64,000 nt of DNA. Origin: Thermohalobaculum sp039033215 (GTDB taxonomy: Bacteria; Pseudomonadota; Alphaproteobacteria; Rhodobacterales; Rhodobacteraceae). Below, one piece after another: positions 54,448-63,332 of the stretch. The stretch lies in NCBI GenBank assembly GCA_039033215.1, contig JBCCDA010000003.1:31479-95478 (forward strand), written 5' to 3'. The translations under genes and the position numbers were made by a program. A model generated the notes under the pieces. That model was given only the letters and a program-made list of their open reading frames with translations, was not told where the DNA came from and made no database searches. Position 1 is the first letter of the stretch. Each line of letters opens with the position of its first letter.

Positions 54448-55413
54448 ATGGACACGAAACTTTTGGGTCGGACGGGGATGAAGGTCTCGCCGCTTTGCTT
54501 CGGGTCGATGTCGTTCGGGGGTGATGCCGACGAAGCTACGTCCGCGGATCTCTACAAGGCCGTCCGCGATGCGGGCATCAACTTCATCGATTGCGCAAAC
54601 GCCTACCAGACTGGCAAGGCGGAGGAGATCCTTGGCGGTCTCATGGCGCACGAGCGTGACGAGTTGGTCGTCACCACCAAGGTCCACGGTCCCATGGGAC
54701 CGGGTCCGAACGACCGGGGCCTCTCGCGCCGCCATATCACCCAGGCCGTCGAGGCATCGCTGAGGCGCCTCAAGACCGACCGCGTCGAAGTGCTCTTCAT
54801 CCACAAGTGGGAGGACGAGCCACCGATGGACGAACAGCTCCGCTCGATCGAGGACCTCGTACGCTCCGGCAAGGTGCTGCACATGGGGGTCTCCAACTGG
54901 GCAGGCTGGCAGATCGCCAAGGGCCTCGGCCTCCAGACGTTGAACGGCTGGTCGCGGATCGATGTGATCCAGCCGATGTACAGCCTGGTCAAGCGCCAGG
55001 CGGAGGTCGAGATCCTGCCGGTCGCGCAGGACGAGGGGCTGGGCGTGATCACCTACTCGCCGGTCGGCGGGGGGCTCTTGTCGGGCAAGTACTTCGCAGG
55101 CGTGAACGAGGGACGGCTGGTCGAGAATGATCGCTATGCCGAGCGCTACGGCGACCCGGTGCAGCGGGCCACGGCGGAAGCGTTTTCAGCGTATGCCAAG
55201 GGCACGGGCGTCCACGCGGTGACGCTGGCCGTCTCCTGGGTGGCAGGCCATCCGGGCGTCACCTGTCCCATCATCGGCGCGCGGTCGGTCGAACAGCTTC
55301 GCCCCTCGCTCGATGCGCTGAGCTACCAGATGAGCGCCGAGATGCGCGCCGAAATCTCGGCGCTTGGCCCCACGCCGCCGCCTGCCACGGACCGGCTGGA
55401 GGAGGCAGGCTAG
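54448..55413 (+). CDS. Aldo/keto reductase
   Basis: 321 residues. The family tetrad can be found: Asp and Tyr in FIDCANAYQTGKAEEILGG, Lys in VVTTKVHGPMG and His in LFIHKWED. The NADP-binding end ITYSPVGGGLLSGKY and GARSVEQLRPSLDAL is present. It reduces carbonyl compounds; substrate unknown. ATG 54448 is preceded by GAGGAG. Confidence 0.92.
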   Translation: MDTKLLGRTGMKVSPLCFGSMSFGGDADEATSADLYKAVRDAGINFIDCANAYQTGKAEEILGGLMAHERDELVVTTKVHGPMGPGPNDRGLSRRHITQAVEASLRRLKTDRVEVLFIHKWEDEPPMDEQLRSIEDLVRSGKVLHMGVSNWAGWQIAKGLGLQTLNGWSRIDVIQPMYSLVKRQAEVEILPVAQDEGLGVITYSPVGGGLLSGKYFAGVNEGRLVENDRYAERYGDPVQRATAEAFSAYAKGTGVHAVTLAVSWVAGHPGVTCPIIGARSVEQLRPSLDALSYQMSAEMRAEISALGPTPPPATDRLEEAG

Positions 55414-55496
55414 ACCGTCACCCGGGCGGCTTGGGACAGGGCGTCCGCTTTCGCGTATGCTGCACGCCAAAGATCGATCTGCGAAGGGGAGGTGAC

Positions 55497-55889
55497 ATGG
55501 GCGCTTTGGCAGTGCTCTTGGCGGCAGCGGCCGGGTTCGCCATGGGGGCGGTTTGGTACATGACGTTGGCCAAGCCCTGGATGGCTGCTGTGGGCAAGAC
55601 CGAGGACGAGGTCAAAGCTGACCGCAACCCGCTGCCGTTCGTAATCGCAGGGCTTTGCAATCTGCTGGTCGCGGGGATGCTACGGCACGTCTTCGCGACA
55701 TCAGGGGTCGAGGGGGTTGGCGCCGGCCTGATCAGCGGACTGGGTGCGGGTCTCTTCCTGGTAGCGCCCTGGATCCTGACCAACTATGCCTTCGCCGACC
55801 GGCCCCGGACACTCTGGTGGATCGACGCGGGTCACCCGGTACTGGCGTGCACGGCAATGGGACTGGTGCTGGGCCTCTTCTCGGGGTGA
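55497..55889 (+). CDS. DUF1761 membrane protein
   Basis: 130 residues: four helices (LAVLLAAAAGFAMGAVWYMT, LPFVIAGLCNLLVAGMLRHV, GLISGLGAGLFLVAPWILTN, HPVLACTAMGLVLGLFSG). The N-terminal GAVWYMTLAKPWMAAVGKT is family-typical. Function unknown. It is convergent with the PPOX gene; an 11-bp repeat array lies between. Confidence 0.85.
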   Translation: MGALAVLLAAAAGFAMGAVWYMTLAKPWMAAVGKTEDEVKADRNPLPFVIAGLCNLLVAGMLRHVFATSGVEGVGAGLISGLGAGLFLVAPWILTNYAFADRPRTLWWIDAGHPVLACTAMGLVLGLFSG

Positions 55890-55948
55890 GCGCACCACAG
55901 CCTAGCCGCCGACCAGGGTTTACGACCGTATACCCGACGACCCTGCAC

Positions 55949-55992
55949 ACTTGCGGTACGAAAGTCATACGCAAGTCATACGTTTGTCATAC
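55949..55992. repeat. 11-bp tandem repeat array C (inverted GTATGACTTnC)
   Basis: Read on the minus strand the units are GTATGACAAAC (55992-55982), GTATGACTTGC (55981-55971), GTATGACTTTC (55970-55960), GTACCGCAAGT (55959-55949). It lies between two convergent genes, so promoter function is unlikely. Same unit family as 15301-15344 and 22135-22200. Confidence 0.85.
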
Positions 55993-56017
55993 ACCCGGTT
56001 TCCCGGCATCTGGCCCG

Positions 56018-56626
56018 TCAGTAGAGCTGCGTCTCATAGCGCTTGAGCATCTGCTCCTGCGTCTCGAACTCGACGTCCGAGCCAGTGTGATCACGGATCA
56101 TCTCCCCCATCGTTGGGACCGGGCGCGCGCCGGGCCACGTTCCGGGATCCCATAGCTTCGAGCGGATCAGGGCCTTGGCACAGTGGAGGTAAACCTCCTC
56201 GGTTTCAACGCGCGTAACCGTCAGAGGTCGGCGTCCGTTCACAAGACATTGGTCGAGGATCTCGGGCTCGGCATGGATCGTGGCAGGTCCGTTGATGCGC
56301 AGCGTTTCATGCACTCCTGGAATAAGGAAAATCGTGCCAACCCACGGATTTTTCAGGATATTCTCCAGTCCATCCAGTCGGTTGTTGCCGGGTCGATCCG
56401 CGATCAGAATGGCCTTCGCGCCTTCCTCGATCACAACTGACCCCGCCGGATCTCCCTTGGGCGAGACATCGACATCCTGCCCATTCGTCGTCGCCAGCAG
56501 AAAGAAAGGGGAGGATGCGATGAAGTCGCGGCAGTGCTCGTCGATATGGTCAATGACTTTGTGCTTCGCACGGATGTTGACTTGGGGGTAAAGCGCTCGC
56601 AGTTCATTGACAGATTTAACAGCCAT
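56018..56626 (-). CDS. FMN-binding PPOX-family flavoprotein
   Basis: 202 residues. Pyridoxamine-oxidase-like fold: FIASSPFFLLATTNGQDVDV, SPKGDPAGSVVIEEG, NRLDGLENILKNPWVGTIFL, GVHETLRINGPATIHAEPE, VEEVYLHCAKALIRSKLW-type text. It most resembles the MSMEG_1061-type flavoproteins, small FMN or F420 users. It starts 1 bp after the AAA ATPase stop, in the hrcA-grpE operon. Confidence 0.88.
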   Translation of the reverse strand: MAVKSVNELRALYPQVNIRAKHKVIDHIDEHCRDFIASSPFFLLATTNGQDVDVSPKGDPAGSVVIEEGAKAILIADRPGNNRLDGLENILKNPWVGTIFLIPGVHETLRINGPATIHAEPEILDQCLVNGRRPLTVTRVETEEVYLHCAKALIRSKLWDPGTWPGARPVPTMGEMIRDHTGSDVEFETQEQMLKRYETQLY

Positions 56627-56627
56627 T

Positions 56628-57776
56628 TCAATCCTCTAGCACGGTTTCACCCCGATCCTTCGTCAAACGGACCACATGGGCAGCATAGTCGAGGTCCAGC
56701 GTTTCGGCCAGTGCAGCCGAGTGGGTCACCACGAGCATCTGCGCACGCGGCGCCGCATGCCCAATCAGGTGTGCCAAGGGCACGATCATGTCGGGGTGGA
56801 GGCTGGTCTCCGGTTCGTTCAAAGCCAAGAAAGGCGGCAGGCGCAAAGCGGTCAGGGCCGCGATCAGGCAGAGCATGCGGAGCTGACCGTCCGACAGCTC
56901 CAACCCATTGAACGGGCGATGAAATTCGGGGAGTCGCAACAGCGGCTCTACCCGCTGGCCCGGTGTCTCGAACCCGAGCTCGGCCCCTGGAAACGCCGCG
57001 CCAACCGCTTCCGTGATCGGTGATCGCGCGACGTCATCGCCCTTCACTGACCCCATACTCGACTCAAGGTACAGGCGCGTGTACAGGACCGATGCCCAGT
57101 TGCCACCGTCACTGTCCAAAGCAGGCGAGGTGATCGCCGCCTGAGGCCCCCGCAACGGGGATCCCGGGTCCGCGCGGAACTGGTGGTAGAACCGCCAACG
57201 TCCGATTTCCCGTTGCAGCGCAAGGAGTTCCGGGAAGGCGGCCGGTTCCGAGACCGAGGCCAGCGCCGTCTCGGACATCAGAAGGTCCGACATCACGGTG
57301 CGCATCTTGCCCGCGTCGTCACGCGCAGAGAGCGCCGGTCCCTTGCGGGACATCATGGTCACTTTGCGCCCGCCTGCGTGCGCGGTCACCGTCTCCTCCC
57401 GCACGACGGCGTCGCCAGGCAGGGCCGGCTCGGAGATGCCGTTCGGCAAACCGACAGACAGCGCATATGCCAGATGATCGATGCGGGCCGAGAGCTCCAG
57501 GCGAACCGGTCCCTTGGCAGACCGGGCCCGGGCGGCGGTCTCCCGCTCGCTCTCATCGCGCCAGCCGTCCCCGGCCCACAGGGCCGAGGCCATGCCTCCC
57601 TCACCGGCCAGCGCCCGCGACAGCCCGCCGGCCGCGGCCGCCTGGATCAGCTCCAACCCTCTGTACAGATTGGTTTTTCCAACGCCGTTCGGCCCCAGAA
57701 CAACGGTCAGGGGCGCAAGGTCGAGATCGAGGGAGCGGATCGAGCGGTAGCCTCTGATCGAGAGCTGCTCGATCAA
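56628..57776 (-). CDS. AAA/RecF-like ATPase
   Basis: 382 residues. Walker A is GPNGVGKTN, the ABC-type signature is LSDGQLR, and Walker B-like text is FLALNEPETSLHPD with a His switch THSAA. The Asp usually ending strand 3 is Asn here (LNEPE), while the catalytic Glu remains. It resembles SMC/RecF-like or OLD-type ATPases without a nuclease domain. Coupled at 3 bp to grpE. Biological role unknown. Confidence 0.85.
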   Translation of the reverse strand: MIEQLSIRGYRSIRSLDLDLAPLTVVLGPNGVGKTNLYRGLELIQAAAAGGLSRALAGEGGMASALWAGDGWRDESERETAARARSAKGPVRLELSARIDHLAYALSVGLPNGISEPALPGDAVVREETVTAHAGGRKVTMMSRKGPALSARDDAGKMRTVMSDLLMSETALASVSEPAAFPELLALQREIGRWRFYHQFRADPGSPLRGPQAAITSPALDSDGGNWASVLYTRLYLESSMGSVKGDDVARSPITEAVGAAFPGAELGFETPGQRVEPLLRLPEFHRPFNGLELSDGQLRMLCLIAALTALRLPPFLALNEPETSLHPDMIVPLAHLIGHAAPRAQMLVVTHSAALAETLDLDYAAHVVRLTKDRGETVLED

Positions 57777-57779
57777 GGA

Positions 57780-58496
57780 TCAGTCTCCGGACGCTTCCTT
57801 CGGCCCGTCGGCATCTGGCTGCGAGCCCGCCACGGGATCAGGCGCCGCCTCGGGTGCCGCCTTGGCGACACCCACCAGTGCCGGGCGCAGCAACCGGTCC
57901 GCAATGACGAACCCGGCCTGCATGACCTCGATGATCGTGCCAGGCGTCGCGCCGGGGACCGGTGCCTCGAACATTGCCTGATGACGGTTGGGATCGAACT
58001 TCTCGCCCTTCTCCGGCTCGACCTTCTGGATCTGATGCTTGGCGAAGGCGTTCAGAAGCTCGTTGCGGGTCAGATCGATGCCCTCGACAAAGCCGGCCGC
58101 CTGCTCGCGGATGGTTTCGTCGGCGAGGGCCAGAGCACGGTCGAGGTTGTCGTGAACACTCAGCAGATCACGGGCGAGCTTGGTACCGCCGTAGGTCTGC
58201 GCATCCTTCTTGTCGCGTTCGGCACGACGGCGCACGTTCTCGGCCTCGGCCAAAGACCGGGTCCACTTGTCCTTGTAATCGTCCCGCTCCGCCTGGAGCG
58301 CCGCGATCAGCGCGACCGTCTCGTCAATTTCGTCCACCGGTTCTGCATCGCCGGCAGCACTTTCATCGCCCTCCTGGCGGGCAATCTCTTCCTCGAGCCC
58401 CGGGACGAGGTCCTCCAGTGTCACCTCGTTCGGCTCGGGCATATCCTCGCCGTCGGGTACGCTGACTTCCGGTTCCACACGTTGTTTCTGGCTCAT
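57780..58496 (-). CDS. grpE: Nucleotide exchange factor GrpE
   Basis: 238 residues: a long acidic N-terminus, a coiled coil (ALQAERDDYKDKWTRSLAEA), and the conserved head (GFVEGIDLTRNELLNAFAKH, RHQAMFEAPVPGATPGTIIE, GFVIADRLLRPALVGVA). It releases ADP from DnaK. It overlaps hrcA by 4 bases and starts the grpE-AAA-PPOX run. Confidence 0.97.
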   Translation of the reverse strand: MSQKQRVEPEVSVPDGEDMPEPNEVTLEDLVPGLEEEIARQEGDESAAGDAEPVDEIDETVALIAALQAERDDYKDKWTRSLAEAENVRRRAERDKKDAQTYGGTKLARDLLSVHDNLDRALALADETIREQAAGFVEGIDLTRNELLNAFAKHQIQKVEPEKGEKFDPNRHQAMFEAPVPGATPGTIIEVMQAGFVIADRLLRPALVGVAKAAPEAAPDPVAGSQPDADGPKEASGD

Positions 58497-59584
58497 GTTT
58501 TCTCTCGTTCGCTGACGGGCCCGGATCGTTCGGACACCATGTTGCCCACCATCCGCGCCGTATAGTCGACGATGGGGACGATGCGTCCGTAATTCAGGCG
58601 AGTCGGGCCGATGACTCCGATCGCCCCGATAATTTGCCGGTTCTTATCTCTATAAGGTGAAATCACAAGGGACGAACCAGACATCGAGAAGAGCTTGTTC
58701 TCGGAGCCGATGAAGACGCTCACACCCTCGCCGTCCTCGGCAAGATCCAGAAGCTGCGCCAGATCGCGCTTGCGCTCCATGTCGTCGAAGAGCTGGCGGA
58801 TCCGCTCGAGATCCTGGGCGTCCGCGGTCTGATCCAGCAGGTTCGCACGGCCGCGCACAATCAGCCGTTCCATCGCGCTGGCGCCACCGCCGTCCCAGAG
58901 CGCGATCCCCTTCTCGACCAGACCTGCCGCAACGTGGTCGAGTTCCTGGCGACGTGCCTCGATCTCGCGCGTGATCACTTCCTTCGCCTCGGCCAGCGTC
59001 CGCCCCCGCAAATGGGCGTTCAGGAAGTTGGCGGCCTCCCGCATCGCAGAATGCGGAAGGCCCCGAGGGGGGTCGAACAGGCGGTTTTCAACCGTCCCGT
59101 CCTCCATCACCAGGACCGCCAGCGACGAGTGATCGTTGAGCGACACAAACTCCAGATGCCGCACCGGCACGTTGGACTTCGGCGCAAAGACAAGGCTGGC
59201 ACAATGGCTCAGCCCCGAGAGCATCGCGCCGGTCCGGTCCAACACCTCGGGCAGGTCCGAATCCGGATCGACCGAACGCTCGATCTGGCGCCGCTCTTCC
59301 TCGGAGATGTCCGTGACCTCCAGCACCCCGTCGACGAAGAGCCGCAGGCCCAGCTGCGTCGGGATGCGTCCCGCGCTTACGTGCGGGCTGTCCAGCAACC
59401 CCAACTGCTCGAGGTCCTGCATCACATTGCGGATCGACGCCGCCGACAGCCCAAGATCCACCATTTTCGAGAGGGTACGCGACCCGACAGGCTCGCCCGT
59501 TTCGATAAACGTCTCGACCAGCCGCGCGAAGATGTCGCGGCTGCGATCATTGAGATCCGAAAGTGTCGGCGTTGGTCCGGCCAT
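58493..59584 (-). CDS. hrcA: Heat-inducible transcription repressor HrcA
   Basis: 363 residues. The winged-helix N-terminus is LNDRSRDIFARLVETFIETG, then GLSAASIRNVMQDLEQLGLL. The effector region contains CASLVFAPKSNVPVRHLEFV and ISPYRDKNRQIIGAIGVIG. HrcA binds CIRCE repeats (TTAGCACTC-N9-GAGTGCTAA); none was noticed in this window, so its targets (probably groES-groEL) are elsewhere. It shares a 4-base overlap with grpE. Confidence 0.97.
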   Translation of the reverse strand: MAGPTPTLSDLNDRSRDIFARLVETFIETGEPVGSRTLSKMVDLGLSAASIRNVMQDLEQLGLLDSPHVSAGRIPTQLGLRLFVDGVLEVTDISEEERRQIERSVDPDSDLPEVLDRTGAMLSGLSHCASLVFAPKSNVPVRHLEFVSLNDHSSLAVLVMEDGTVENRLFDPPRGLPHSAMREAANFLNAHLRGRTLAEAKEVITREIEARRQELDHVAAGLVEKGIALWDGGGASAMERLIVRGRANLLDQTADAQDLERIRQLFDDMERKRDLAQLLDLAEDGEGVSVFIGSENKLFSMSGSSLVISPYRDKNRQIIGAIGVIGPTRLNYGRIVPIVDYTARMVGNMVSERSGPVSEREKT

Positions 59585-59613
59585 TCCCGACGGGCTCCAC
59601 GCTAGAGACGAGG

Positions 59614-59642
59614 TAGTTAGTCAGCCACACACCCGCCGTCAA
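59614..59642 (-). promoter_or_regulatory. Sigma-70-type promoter of hrcA operon
   Basis: TTGACG (59642-59637) and TAACTA (59619-59614) on the minus strand, spacing 17 bp, 29 bp before the hrcA start. Confidence 0.55.
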
Positions 59643-59723
59643 TCGGCCCGCTGTTTCGTCACCTTCATGCTCTCTTCAGCAATTGCGGTCAAACGTACTG
59701 TCGTGGTTAACGGTGGGTTTGTG

Positions 59724-60170
59724 ATGATGCGTGCTCTCAGTTCAGCGGCGGAGAATACCGAAGGGGTCGTCCCGAAAGTCGATCTTATCGAAGACGTCCA
59801 CCTAGCAATCAGGATTTTCCAAAGCGGCACGCGCGGAATAGGCGATGCCTGCAGGCTTGTCCTGTCGTTGAACGGGACAGAGATCCATGTTCTCGACGAA
59901 GACGCAGGGGATCGGGCGCCGGCCGAACTGGTGATTGATCTGCGCATGCCGGCGGCCGAGGGGATGCGCCTGATGGCGGCGCTCGCCGCGCGACCTTGGC
60001 GTCACCCCGACCATCCTGTCATCATCGTCCCGGGCGCGGGCGGGACCGTCGACTATCTTGTTCGCACGCCCACCGTGGGCCGCGTGCTCGACACCATTGC
60101 GGGAGAACTGGACCTCGAGCTTGAGGATCCCTCGCAAACCGCGCTGGACGTAGTGGGGTACCGCGGCTAG
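59724..60170 (+). CDS. Receiver-like protein with possible phospho-Asp, degenerate
   Basis: 148 residues. LVIDLRMPAAEGMRLMAALA (residues 69-88) looks like the phospho-acceptor strand and following loop of a response regulator (D72 in VIDLRMP). A later PVIIVPGAGG could stand for the beta-4 segment, but the conserved acidic pocket and the Lys are not clear. There is no output domain. It lies between hrcA and rph, reading towards rph. The start is uncertain (GTG 59721, ATG 59724/59727 or 59667); GGTGGG fits 59724. Confidence 0.55.
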   Translation: MMRALSSAAENTEGVVPKVDLIEDVHLAIRIFQSGTRGIGDACRLVLSLNGTEIHVLDEDAGDRAPAELVIDLRMPAAEGMRLMAALAARPWRHPDHPVIIVPGAGGTVDYLVRTPTVGRVLDTIAGELDLELEDPSQTALDVVGYRG

Positions 60171-60202
60171 ACAGCGGCAAACGTCCCTGCAGGAGCCCGC
60201 CC

Positions 60203-60919
60203 ATGCGCCCTTCCGGCCGCGCCACCGACCAAATGCGCCCCGTAACGATCGAAACCGGTGTCACCAAACATGCCGAAGGATCGTGCCTGATCCGTATGGG
60301 TGACACACATGTGCTTGTCACGGCCTCGGTCGACACACGGGTGCCGCCGTTCCTGCGCAATTCGGGCCTTGGCTGGGTCACGGCAGAGTACGGCATGCTG
60401 CCCCGTGCAACCAACACGCGCACCCGCCGCGAAGCAGCTGCCGGCAAGCAGGGGGGCCGCACGATCGAGATCCAGCGCCTCATCGGGCGGGCGCTCCGAG
60501 CAGGTGCAGACCGGGTCATCATGGGCGAGCGCCAGATCATCATCGATTGCGACGTCATCCAGGCCGATGGCGGGACACGTACGGCCTCGATCACCGGGGG
60601 CTGGGTTGCTCTGCGCCTCGCCGCCCAGAAGCTCGTGGACGCAAAGGAATGCGTCGAGAACCCGATCACCGAGCATATCGCGGCGATCTCCTGCGGTGTC
60701 TGGAATGGCTCGGTTGTGCTGGATCTGGACTACGCCGAGGATTCGGACGCCGGGACGGATGCGAACTTCGTCATGACCGGATCCGGCGGACTGGTCGAGC
60801 TTCAGGGATCAGCCGAAGGTGCGCCGTTTTCGGATGACGAATTCATCGGGATGCTCCGCCTCGCCAAAAAGGGCTGCGCCGAACTTGTAGACGCACAAAA
60901 GGCCGCGATCGCTGGCTAG
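60203..60919 (+). CDS. rph: Ribonuclease PH
   Basis: 238 residues. RNase PH trims tRNA 3' ends with phosphate. Motifs: MRPSGRATDQMRPVTIETGV, GWVTAEYGMLPRATNTR, RTIEIQRLIGRALRAGADRV, and a conserved end (VELQGSAEGAPFSDDEF). Immediately followed by rdgB, a frequent pairing. Confidence 0.97.
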   Translation: MRPSGRATDQMRPVTIETGVTKHAEGSCLIRMGDTHVLVTASVDTRVPPFLRNSGLGWVTAEYGMLPRATNTRTRREAAAGKQGGRTIEIQRLIGRALRAGADRVIMGERQIIIDCDVIQADGGTRTASITGGWVALRLAAQKLVDAKECVENPITEHIAAISCGVWNGSVVLDLDYAEDSDAGTDANFVMTGSGGLVELQGSAEGAPFSDDEFIGMLRLAKKGCAELVDAQKAAIAG

Positions 60920-60928
60920 GAGGCCGGG

Positions 60929-61555
60929 ATGTCCCGCAAGCTGACCGAGCCGAAAATCGTCGTCGCCAGCCACAACGAGGGCAAGGTGCGCGAGATCCGC
61001 GCCCTGCTGGCGCCGTACGGGGTCGAGACCGTCTCGGCCGCCGAGCTTAACCTCGATGTGCCCGAGGAGACCGAGACGACTTTCGCGGGAAACGCCCTGA
61101 TCAAGGCGCACGCCGCGGCCAAGGCGGCCGGATTGCCAGCACTGGCAGACGATTCTGGGCTCTCCATCGACGCGCTGGACGGTGCGCCCGGCGTCTACAC
61201 TGCCGATTGGGCCGAGACACCGGATGGGCGCGACTTCCTGGTCGCGATGACCCGTGCCTGGGACGAGGTGCAGGCGACCACCAGACCCGCCCCCTGGACG
61301 GCGCGCTTCAACGCCTGCCTCGCGCTTGCCTGGCCCGACGGTCACGCCGAAACTTTCCTGGGGCTCGCACATGGCACGCTGACCTGGCCCCCACGCGGGG
61401 AGAACGGGTTTGGCTATGACCCGATGTTCGTCCCGGACGCCGACTCGCAGGGCCGGACATTCGGCGAGATGCCATATGCCGACAAAGAGCCTATATCCCA
61501 TAGATCGGACGCGTTCCGCCAACTCGTCGCCGCCTGCTTCGGAGGCCCAGAATGA
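60929..61555 (+). CDS. rdgB: XTP/dITP diphosphatase (RdgB/HAM1)
   Basis: 208 residues: IVVASHNEGKVREIRALLAP, TFAGNALIKAHAAAKAAGLP, ALADDSGLSIDALDGAPGVY, GENGFGYDPMFVPDADSQ, SHRSDAFRQL. It clears non-canonical purine nucleotides. It overlaps the next gene by 4 bases. Confidence 0.97.
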   Translation: MSRKLTEPKIVVASHNEGKVREIRALLAPYGVETVSAAELNLDVPEETETTFAGNALIKAHAAAKAAGLPALADDSGLSIDALDGAPGVYTADWAETPDGRDFLVAMTRAWDEVQATTRPAPWTARFNACLALAWPDGHAETFLGLAHGTLTWPPRGENGFGYDPMFVPDADSQGRTFGEMPYADKEPISHRSDAFRQLVAACFGGPE

Positions 61556-61935
61556 CCCGACGCCTGATCTCGACCGGCTCTCCGTTTGAGGAGCGCTTCG
61601 CCTATTCCCGGGCCGTGGTGCAGGGCGATTGGTGCTTCTGCGCAGGCACGACCGGATTTGACTATGCAACCATGACCATGCCCGAGAGTGCAGCAGACCA
61701 GACCCGCAACATCTTCGAGACGATCAAGAAGGTGCTGAGCGACGCTGGGTTTGCGCTTTCGGACATCGTGCGCTTGCAGGTCACGGTCACGGACGCCAAG
61801 CACTGGAACAGTTCGGACGCCGTGGTGCGCGAGTACATGGGCGATGTGCGCCCTGCGAACACGACCGTGCTGGGTGGCCTTGTAGACCCCTCGATGAAGA
61901 TCGAAATCGAGGCGACCGCGTACCGGGGCGACTGA
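61552..61935 (+). CDS. RidA-family (YjgF/UK114) protein
   Basis: 127 residues: YSRAVVQGDWCFCAGTTGFD, ADQTRNIFETIKKVLSDAGF, DVRPANTTVLGGLVDPSMKI with the Arg-Pro active site and the usual Glu end (IEIEATAY). RidA hydrolyses reactive imines/enamines; the purine-linked neighbour suggests nitrogen housekeeping. Divergent from archetype RidA, so subgroup activity may differ. Confidence 0.9.
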   Translation: MTRRLISTGSPFEERFAYSRAVVQGDWCFCAGTTGFDYATMTMPESAADQTRNIFETIKKVLSDAGFALSDIVRLQVTVTDAKHWNSSDAVVREYMGDVRPANTTVLGGLVDPSMKIEIEATAYRGD

Positions 61936-62117
61936 TGCTCGGGAAGGGCAGTGATCCGTTCATGGATCGGTACTGGCCGCTGCTGCTGATGGCGTGCTGT
62001 GGGCTGGTGCTGCTCTACACGCTGAGCGGTATGCGCGTTGCGGGTGCGGTCGGTTTCCTCGGTCTGGGCTGGCTGGCCTGGGACCGGTTGATCAAGCCGA
62101 AAATGGGTAATGATTGA
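61935..62117 (+). CDS. Small single-pass or two-pass membrane protein
   Basis: 60 residues: two hydrophobic spans (YWPLLLMACCGLVLLYTLSG and VAGAVGFLGLGWLAWDRLI). ATG 61935 overlaps the preceding stop in TGATG; a shorter start at 61962 (MDRYWPLLLMACCG) is possible. Co-transcribed between ridA-like and hemW; function unknown. Confidence 0.6.
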   Translation: MLGKGSDPFMDRYWPLLLMACCGLVLLYTLSGMRVAGAVGFLGLGWLAWDRLIKPKMGND

Positions 62118-62143
62118 ATACCACGGCTGGTGGAATGGGTCGG

Positions 62144-63322
62144 ATGGCATCCCCTGAAACCATCGACGCAAGCGCCTCCGACTGGCGCGCGGCAGGCTTT
62201 GGCGTCTATGTCCATTGGCCCTTCTGCCTCGCCAAGTGTCCCTATTGCGACTTCAACTCGCACGTCTCCCGAACCGTAGATCATGCCGCCTGGGCCGACG
62301 CCCTGTTGGAGGAAGCGCGCCACATGCGCTCTCTCACCGGCCCACGCGCCGCCGACACGGTTTTCTTTGGCGGGGGGACACCCAGCCTGATGCCCCCCGC
62401 GACCGTCGCGCGTGTGATCACCCAGATCGACCGGCTCTGGGGCTTGGCGCCGGGCGCCGAGATCACACTCGAGGCGAATCCGACCTCCGTTGAGGCAGCC
62501 AAGTTCCGCGACTATGCGGCGGCGGGCGTGAACCGTCTGTCCATGGGGGTGCAGGCCCTGAACGACGCCGATCTGAAGGCGCTTGGCCGCACACACACCG
62601 CGGCCGAGGCGCGGGCTGCGTTCGACATCGCGCGAGAGGCATTCAACCGCGTCAGCTTCGATCTCATCTATGCGCGACGCGACCAGACCGTGCCGGAGTG
62701 GGAGCGGGAGTTGCAAGAGGCGCTGTCGATGGCCATCGACCACCTCTCGCTCTACCAGCTTACGATCGAGCCCGGGACGCGGTTCGGCGAGCTTGCCGAC
62801 CTGGGGCGGCGGCTGAACGCGCCGGATGAGCGCGCGGCCGAGATGTTCGAGGTAACTCAGGCACTGACCGAAAACGCAGGGATGCCCGCCTACGAGATCT
62901 CGAACCACGCCCGCCCCGGGGCCGAGAGCCGCCACAACCTGATCTACTGGCGCTATGGCGACTATGCGGGGATCGGCCCCGGTGCCCATGGCCGGATCAC
63001 GGCAGGGGGCCGCACGGGCACCGCGACGCGGCGCGACCCAGCCGACTGGTTGGAAACCGTTGGCATGGACGGACACGCCATCGAGGAGACAGAGACGCTG
63101 ACCCCCGAAGATCAGGCCGCCGAATACCTGATGATGTCCCTTCGGCTCCGCGAGGGCAGCGACATGAGCCGGTATCGCACCCTGTCTGGCGCCGCCGTGT
63201 CCGAGGCCCGCGTCGCCGCGCTGGTCAGCTCGGGGCATCTGATCCGATCAGGCAACCGCCTGATTGCAACAGATCGCGGCCGTATCACCCTTAACACTGT
63301 CTTAATGGAGCTCATGCACTAA
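62144..63322 (+). CDS. hemW: HemW/CPOX-III-like radical SAM protein
   Basis: 392 residues. Radical SAM cluster motif CLAKCPYC in GVYVHWPFCLAKCPYCDFNS, GGGTPSLM, and GVNRLSMGVQALNDADLKAL. HemW is a heme chaperone related to HemN and lacks oxidase activity; the initial HWPFC marks HemW. Starts at TTG 62114, ATG 62135 or ATG 62144 are possible; I used the last, which gives a family-like N-terminus. Confidence 0.9.
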   Translation: MASPETIDASASDWRAAGFGVYVHWPFCLAKCPYCDFNSHVSRTVDHAAWADALLEEARHMRSLTGPRAADTVFFGGGTPSLMPPATVARVITQIDRLWGLAPGAEITLEANPTSVEAAKFRDYAAAGVNRLSMGVQALNDADLKALGRTHTAAEARAAFDIAREAFNRVSFDLIYARRDQTVPEWERELQEALSMAIDHLSLYQLTIEPGTRFGELADLGRRLNAPDERAAEMFEVTQALTENAGMPAYEISNHARPGAESRHNLIYWRYGDYAGIGPGAHGRITAGGRTGTATRRDPADWLETVGMDGHAIEETETLTPEDQAAEYLMMSLRLREGSDMSRYRTLSGAAVSEARVAALVSSGHLIRSGNRLIATDRGRITLNTVLMELMH

Positions 63323-63332
63323 CTTCGAGTGT

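Noticed and set aside
59585..59723. CIRCE element for HrcA
   Set aside because: No TTAGCACTC-N9-GAGTGCTAA-like inverted repeat is present here or before dnaK; a sigma-70-like and a sigma-32-like promoter were found instead.
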